Assembly (NCBI GenBank): GCA_041663325.1
Contig: JBAZRN010000005.1
Coordinates: forward strand, 1 to 55,197
Origin: CAJBLF01 sp041663325
Lineage (GTDB): Bacteria > Patescibacteriota > Gracilibacteria > Absconditabacterales > Absconditicoccaceae
Length of the DNA stretch: 55,197 bases
Reading direction: 5' to 3'
The position numbers and the translations under genes are program-made. This document shows positions 51,105-55,197 of this stretch, in pieces. The notes beneath the pieces were generated by a model. That model saw only the letters and a list, made by a program, of their open reading frames with translations, ran no database searches and was not told the origin of the DNA. Position 1 is the stretch's first letter. Each line of letters starts with the position of its first letter.

Positions 51105-51171
51105 GGTGGCCCCGGTGAAGTACCGGGGGACCACTGTTGGAAAAGCAGAGTTGCTCTACCGACTGAGCTAT
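51105..51171 (-). ncRNA. tRNA-like element, copy 1
   Basis: Minus-strand RNA: TAGCTCAGTCGGTAGAGCA (a perfect tRNA D-arm), a middle hairpin region CTCTGCTTTTCCAACAG, then GGTCCCCCGGTACTTCACCG and GGGCCACC, a GC-rich T-arm-like hairpin. No acceptor strand pairs with the 3' CCACC, and the T-loop is TACTTCA rather than TTCRANY, so it is not a canonical tRNA. Confidence 0.6.
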
Positions 51172-51203
51172 TTTCTTTATATATAGATTTCAATTTATGG
51201 TAG

Positions 51204-51268
51204 GGTGGCCCCGGTGAAGTACCGGGGGACCACTGCTGCAAAAGGAGCAGTTGCTCTAGGACTGAGTA
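51204..51268 (-). ncRNA. tRNA-like element, copy 2 (degraded D-arm)
   Basis: Same 3' half as copy 3 (ACTGCTCCTTTTGCAGCAGT then GGTCCCCCGGTACTTCACCG), but the D-arm is damaged: TTTACTCAGTCCTAGAGCA in place of TAGCTCAGTCGGTAGAGCA. Confidence 0.55.
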
Positions 51269-51332
51269 AAGTTTTAAGAAGATAAAAAATAACTAATTGC
51301 TTAGTTACCTTTTAGTATTTTTATTATGGTAG

Positions 51333-51399
51333 GGTGGCCCCGGTGAAGTACCGGGGGACCACTGCTGCAAAAGGAGCAGTTGCTCTACCGACTGAGCTA
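51333..51399 (-). ncRNA. tRNA-like element, copy 3
   Basis: TAGCTCAGTCGGTAGAGCA, then ACTGCT-CCTTTTGC-AGCAGT (a six-pair stem with an eight-base loop), then the same CCCCGGTACTTCACCGGGG hairpin and CCACC. Preceded on the minus strand by AATTGAAATTTACATATAAA, a motif shared with copy 1 and with the structured RNA at 54560. Confidence 0.6.
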
Positions 51400-51656
51400 T
51401 TTATTTATATGTAAATTTCAATTTTTGTTAGACTGACAGGTCATTGGATTAAACTTCTACCAATCCATTTTTACCGAATATAAACAGTTCATCATAAAAA
51501 ATAAGGATGTTATAAAAGCCATATATGCCTATATGGACTTTTTCCATAAATGAAGGATTGCCGAGCTTTCGTCAATGGAATTAGTGAAAGGCGGGGATTA
51601 CAATTTATAAATAAGGAACAAACCGCTCACGTTTTATTTTGTAAATACATAAAAAG
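51400..51656. other. Upstream region of rep, candidate replication-origin area
   Basis: CCATATA-TGCC-TATATGG (51519-51536) is a perfect 7-bp stem hairpin about 120 bp before rep. Rolling-circle plasmids often carry the nick hairpin near rep, so this is a candidate double-strand origin. No other gene is visible. Confidence 0.4.
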
Positions 51657-52598
51657 ATGCCCGTGTCACAAGAGATTATCCAAAGGACTATTGATAAGAT
51701 GGTCAGAAGCCAAGCAAAAAAGAAAGAAATTACCGAATATCTGGAAACCAATAAGCCTCACTTGTTGGGGTCTATATGGAAGAAAGGCAGAATAAAGGAT
51801 TGTTGTAATGTACTCATCTTCCGTGATTATCTCAATGGGGATCAGAAGCTCTATAAGTCCAATTTCTGTAAATATGATAAGTTTTGTCTGGCTTGTGCGA
51901 CAAGAAGGTCTATAAAAATGATACAGAAGTTTGAAGCCTGAATTATCCAGTACTGATTGGACACAAAACAACGGTATCACATAACATTGACGGTCAAGCA
52001 CAATAAGGGTCAGACTTTAGATTTTCTTATGGATAAGTTGTGGAAGGCAAAAGAGAAACTGGCTCAAAGATTCAGAAATTCTAAGAGGGTTAATCACAAG
52101 ACAAAGAGCTTTATGAATAATTTTGATGGAATAGTAAGCTCTGTGGAGGTAACTTATAGTCAAAAGGGTGGACGACACCCTCATATCCATATGCTCGTAT
52201 GTACCGACAAAGAAATTCCAATAGAATGGTCTAAAAAACTGACCGCACATTCCAATAGAGAACTTCAGAAGGAATGGTATCAGATCACGGGAGATAGTTA
52301 TTCGGTAGGGATAAGGAAAGTAGAGGTCAATAAGGATAATTATAACCGTAAGGGCATAGGGGAAGTATTCAAATACGCGGTCAAATTCTCAAACTTAGAC
52401 ACACCTCAGCTTACCGAAGTTATAGAAATTCAGCAGATCAAAAAATATCGTTTCTTTGCTACCTACGGTATTTTTAGGGGATGGAAAATAGAAAAATCTA
52501 GTATCATGGATAATGATATGTTTGTAGAAAAAACGTTTGAATTTGGGACGTCTGAATATGGGGAAAGAGATGCTCGGGATTCGGCTATGCACAGTTAA
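51657..52598 (+). CDS. rep: Rolling-circle replication initiator (Rep, HUH endonuclease)
   Basis: 313 aa with two in-frame TGA (51939, 51954); stop TAA. N-terminal CKYDKFCLACATRRSIKMIQ is the Cys-rich Rep_1-type zinc region; RYHITLTVKHNKGQTLDFL is motif 1; GGRHPHIHMLV is the HUH metal motif; YNRKGIGEVFKYAVKF is the region of the Tyr nucleophile (YxxK). Rep nicks the plasmid or phage origin. The two UGAs show the protein is meant for this code, though its other dozen glycines use GGN. It shows that a plasmid has integrated, or that this contig end is plasmid-like. Confidence 0.88.
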
Positions 52599-53370
52599 CC
52601 AATGAGCTTTCATTTGTATTTACTATTTGGTCTAGTGTAGGGACATCTCCTGTATTCTTTGCTTTCTTGGTCTCTTTTTTCGTTCTAATGATTTTAACTT
52701 TTTCAATAGGAATCGCATCTGTAACTATTCTGTTTATAGAATTATGAATTTCTTCATCGGAAAAGCTAGTTTTGAACTTTTTCTTAAGATTCCTTTTTAT
52801 GAAGTTTATTACGCATGGATCATATAAATAACCCGCAATATATTCGGGGTTAAGTGCTACCGTTTTGTTCCATAATAAGTCTAATCATTTGTTCAGGATC
52901 ACATCTCTGCAAAGGAATTCAATGAATTCCACATTTTCTTTCAATTTTTCATTGTCAGTAAGATTCACCGAAAAAATCTTCCTTACCTCAATTGGCTTAC
53001 TGAAGATGATTTTGTAAAAATCAAAATTGCGTCCATTGGTTAAAAGTACTCGCTCAATCCCTTCGTTTGCCCCATAATTTGTCGCCTGTCTTAAATGTTT
53101 ATCTGAAAGCTGGAGTGAGAGTGATTTGACCTCTATTAAAAAGTGTTGAACTCATTTGATCTGTATTACATAATCTGCATAAGTTCCCCTTATCATATAT
53201 TCAGTTTTTATTTCTTCAATAGGGATGTATCCTAATACATTAGATAGAAAATCGTTTATCATAAGCCTAGTTCCCGATTCGTCCAATTCTGTTATCTTAT
53301 TGTTGAGAAACTTTCTCACATAGACTTTTAGATTTGTGAGTAATTTTAGTTTTTTGCTTTTGCTTAGCAT
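52585..53370 (-). CDS. HsdR-N-type PD-(D/E)xK protein
   Basis: 261 aa; stop TAG; overlaps the end of rep by 14 bp (convergent). LMINDFLSNVLGYIPIEEIK, TEYMIRGTYADYVIQIKG, VQHFLIEVKSLSLQLSDKHL, RQATNYGANEGIERVLLTNG, RNFDFYKIIFS: this matches the type I restriction-enzyme R-subunit N-terminal domain (D...ExK, then Q..Y, then LTNG). Standing alone it is commonly found in phage and plasmid regions. Gly after QIK and in LNKGLDLLW are UGA. Confidence 0.82.
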
Positions 53371-53398
53371 GGAATGGGGTGTTAGAAAATAAAATAAT

Positions 53399-54535
53399 TT
53401 ATTTGTATTCCTCTATTGTCCAAGATCAATCAGCCGTTATATTGAAGAAATAATCGCCTCCTTGCTCAATTTTCACGCCGATAGAAGAATCAACATCGCC
53501 TATTTCGTTAGCTAAAAGCTCAATATAGTCACCATTGTCAGCAAGTAATATGACCGAGAAATTACGTTCTCAATTATGGGAAAGTTTGAATTTATGTAAT
53601 CATTTGGTTAAATTAAATGGTCAGATTATGTTACTTCATACGCCATCAATCGTATTTTGAATTACAGTGACTCTAGGGGTCGAATAATCAACTACGATCG
53701 TCCAAGATCAATCAGCTGTTACGTTGAATGAATAATCTCCTTCTTTTTCAATCTTTACTCCAATAGAAGATTCTGTATCTCCAATTTCATTCGCCAAAAG
53801 GGCAATATAATTTCACTCACTATCCAACAAGGTGACCGCAAAATTACTCTCTCAATTATATGAAAGTTTGAATTTGTGCAGTCATTTAGTCAGATGGATT
53901 GATGATGTTATTTTTGTACCCACATCGCTTAATGTGATTCCTCAGTCCGATGATGTATTTATAGCCCCAGTACTGCCTAAGTTAGAGGCATTAAATAATA
54001 ATATCCCAACTTCTCATCTAGTCGCTAGTTTATCAAAATTAGCTGTAGAATTTAAGGTTAGTCAATTCATAAGCCCAAGTTCTTGTGCTTTTTCAAAATA
54101 TTTCTGTGCAAAATGTCATTGTGTCTCATCTTTTTTACCATCGATCATCCTTATAAGCACTGTTATTGCTTGAGCATTTGTTAGAGATTGTGTAGGCATA
54201 AATTTTCAATTAGCTCATTGAAACAATCATAATTGACAAGCTTCTTTTACTAAGTCTTTCAGGTCCGGTCGGGCTTTGCCAAGATCGTTGAAATTACAAG
54301 AGGCTTTGGAGGTGTCGGGAGTAAGTCAAAGGATTTCTGTCGCATATTGTACAAAAAATTTTGACGCTTCATCTCTTCTCAAAGTCTTAGTTGCCATAAA
54401 ATCTTGTGCATTAGTGAATTTTGTTAATCAATTAGTGTTCATCCAAGTTATTGCCTGATCCAACTTTGAATCTGCAAAACTGAATGACAAAAAAGAGATA
54501 AAGACTAAGGACAATGCTAAGAAAAGCTTTTTCAT
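53399..54535 (-). CDS. SLH-domain surface protein with a duplicated C-terminal domain
   Basis: 378 aa. Signal peptide MKKLFLALSLVFISFLSFSF-A. Residues about 22-190 are SLH-like repeats (AITWMNTNGLTKFTNAQDFM; LRRDEASKFFVQYATEILGL; CQLGLFQGANGKFMPTQSL; YFEKAQELGLMNGLTL; ATRGEVGILLFNAS) that anchor to the cell wall. Two similar domains follow: LTKGLHKFKLSYNGESNFAV ... GSWTI and LTKGLHKFKLSHNGERNFSV ... GSWTI, about 60 residues each. UGA glycines abound, including the paired NGE and DGS motifs. Stop TAA. A structured RNA lies just upstream. Confidence 0.85.
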
Positions 54536-54559
54536 GGTGAAATTTTACAAAATAAAAAA

Positions 54560-54699
54560 GGCGGAGGGTTGCGAAACAAACCTGACCACCGTAATTAGCT
54601 CCCTTAGAATAAGGGGACGATTTACGATACCCTCAGGTTGCTTAGACCAACACACCGTCCCTATGAGAGAGCGAATGCGTGAGAATACCGCAAACCGCC
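54560..54699. ncRNA. Structured RNA candidate upstream of the SLH gene
   Basis: Outer stem GGCG (54560-54563) with CGCC (54696-54699) and GTTGCG (54668-minus-100, i.e. 54568-54573) with CGCAAAC (54689-54695). Inner nested stems: CCTGA (54581-54585)/TCAGG (54633-54637), CGTAA (54590-54594)/TTACG (54622-54626), CCCTT (54601-54605)/AAGGG (54611-54615, loop AGAAT). GGGACG (54614-54619) can alternatively pair with CGTCCC (54656-54661). Poly-T runs border both ends. On the minus strand it lies 25 bp before the SLH start codon, as a riboswitch-type leader would. Family not recognised. Confidence 0.55.
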
Positions 54700-54847
54700 C
54701 TCTTTTTCTTATAAGGATTTCAATGTATGTTAGTCTAAGCGGTTCTTGTATATTTTTAGCTTTACAAAAACAACTCAAAAATGGCTTCATTTTGCTATTA
54801 GTTTTATTATCCTATGAACGATTTATTTTATAAATTATAAAAATGTC
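54700..54847. other. Divergent intergenic region
   Basis: AT-rich spacer between the structured RNA and the last plus-strand gene. On the minus strand CATTGAAATCCTTATAAGAA (about 54710-54730) repeats the upstream motif of the tRNA-like elements. No ORF seen. Confidence 0.4.
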
Positions 54848-55197
54848 ATGGAAAACTCTGGCGATCTGACAATCTGACTTAGTCTTGTTATAGACTTTGA
54901 ATGTGAAGTCAGTTTTGATGATTTTCAAAAATGATATAAGGAAGAAAAGGACATGATACCTAATAAGAATGTAAATATCGTTTTTGATTATGAAAAAATG
55001 TACAAGGAAGAAGAAAAGATTATGTCGATCATGAAATCTTTTTGGGAATTTCAATATATTGATAGTGGCAATAAAACAATAAGCATGGATATTTTTGATT
55101 ATTTAATATATAAAATATGTCGATGATGTGCCTGATGATGACTGGGAATGCAAAACATTCAAAGAATATGAGATTTATTGAAGTGATATAATAGAGA
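54848..55197 (+). CDS. Hypothetical protein, runs off the window
   Basis: At least 116 aa, open to the window end with many TGA read as Gly: MENSGDLTIGLSLVIDFECE, VSFDDFQKGYKEEKDMIPNK, KSFWEFQYIDSGNKTISMDI, KICRGCAGGGLGMQNIQRIG. The segment GCAGGGLG has three consecutive TGA codons. CRGC could be a metal or redox motif. No family recognised. Confidence 0.55.

Noticed and set aside
51105..51171. Ordinary tRNA genes
   Set aside because: The D-arm is perfect but there is no acceptor stem and no TTCRA loop; reported as tRNA-like instead.
1..55197. Mass gene decay: most genes look broken into fragments by stop codons
   Set aside because: All the breaks are TGA at conserved Gly positions while TAA/TAG occur only at true ends; this is codon reassignment, not decay.
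1..55197. UGA read as tryptophan (code 4)
   Set aside because: The TGA positions fall in GxGKT loops, GGG oxyanion holes and VKGD of EF-P, where Trp would be impossible; Trp is encoded by TGG as usual.

Overview
ORGANISM. The window reads as one AT-rich bacterial contig from a Candidate Phyla Radiation lineage that translates UGA as glycine (genetic code 25: Absconditabacteria/SR1 or Gracilibacteria). Almost every gene is interrupted by in-frame TGA, and these fall where conserved glycines belong: P-loops (dephospho-CoA-kinase-like, KH-ATPase, SMC-like ATPase), the oxyanion-hole glycines of patatin, the invariant VKGD of EF-P, GMGVDAN of SecD, and the radical glycine of anaerobic ribonucleotide reductase. 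Genes end only in TAA or TAG. All coordinates below therefore read through TGA. nrdD/nrdG, rubredoxin and PduL suggest an anaerobic fermenter. Choosing between the two phyla is beyond this sequence.

LAYOUT. 1-10.8 kb (mostly +): secreted delta-60 repeat protein, secD, a 1205-aa membrane protein, efp, lytic transglycosylase, a P-loop kinase, GNAT, pduL, patatin. 10.8-20.7 kb (minus): nrdG, Maf-like, HD hydrolase, Nudix, a split anaerobic RNR (small radical-domain gene plus nrdD, preceded by tandem NrdR boxes), a degenerate pyruvate kinase, a KH-domain pilus-type ATPase crossing an assembly gap, and two small anchored proteins (one DUF333 plus Kazal). 20.9-24.5 kb: two unknown membrane proteins and a MazF-like toxin. 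24.7-32.4 kb: an unusual type I-like restriction island (nuclease-methylase fusion, SMC-like ATPase with a membrane hairpin, HsdS, a membrane protein, a PD-(D/E)xK protein, a broken HNH gene). 32.5-36.7 kb: small unknown genes, a DUF559 endonuclease flanked by direct-repeat hairpins, comM, and a four-helix-bundle protein. 36.9-47.7 kb: rubredoxin, gpmI, unknowns, a KilA-N gene broken by a small inverted-repeat element, peptidase E, two related lipoproteins, topA. 47.9-55.2 kb is a mobile zone: an IS256-type element with 8-bp target duplications, two genes without any UGA glycine, three tRNA-like repeats, a rolling-circle Rep, a restriction-like protein, an SLH protein and a structured RNA.

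MOST INTERESTING. (1) The class III RNR is split and its radical glycine, carried on a separate 75-aa protein, is encoded by UGA. (2) The restriction island lacks a visible HsdR but has a nuclease domain fused to HsdM and a membrane-hairpin SMC ATPase. (3) DUF559 and KilA-N genes 7 kb apart share one promoter-leader-attenuator module. (4) tRNA-like repeats and a ~140-nt structured RNA share an upstream motif.

Spacers between genes are repeatedly occupied by AT-rich inverted repeats of two families (TAATGAA/TTCATTA and TTTAGAA/TTCTAAA types). No rRNA, CRISPR array or complete canonical tRNA was found.
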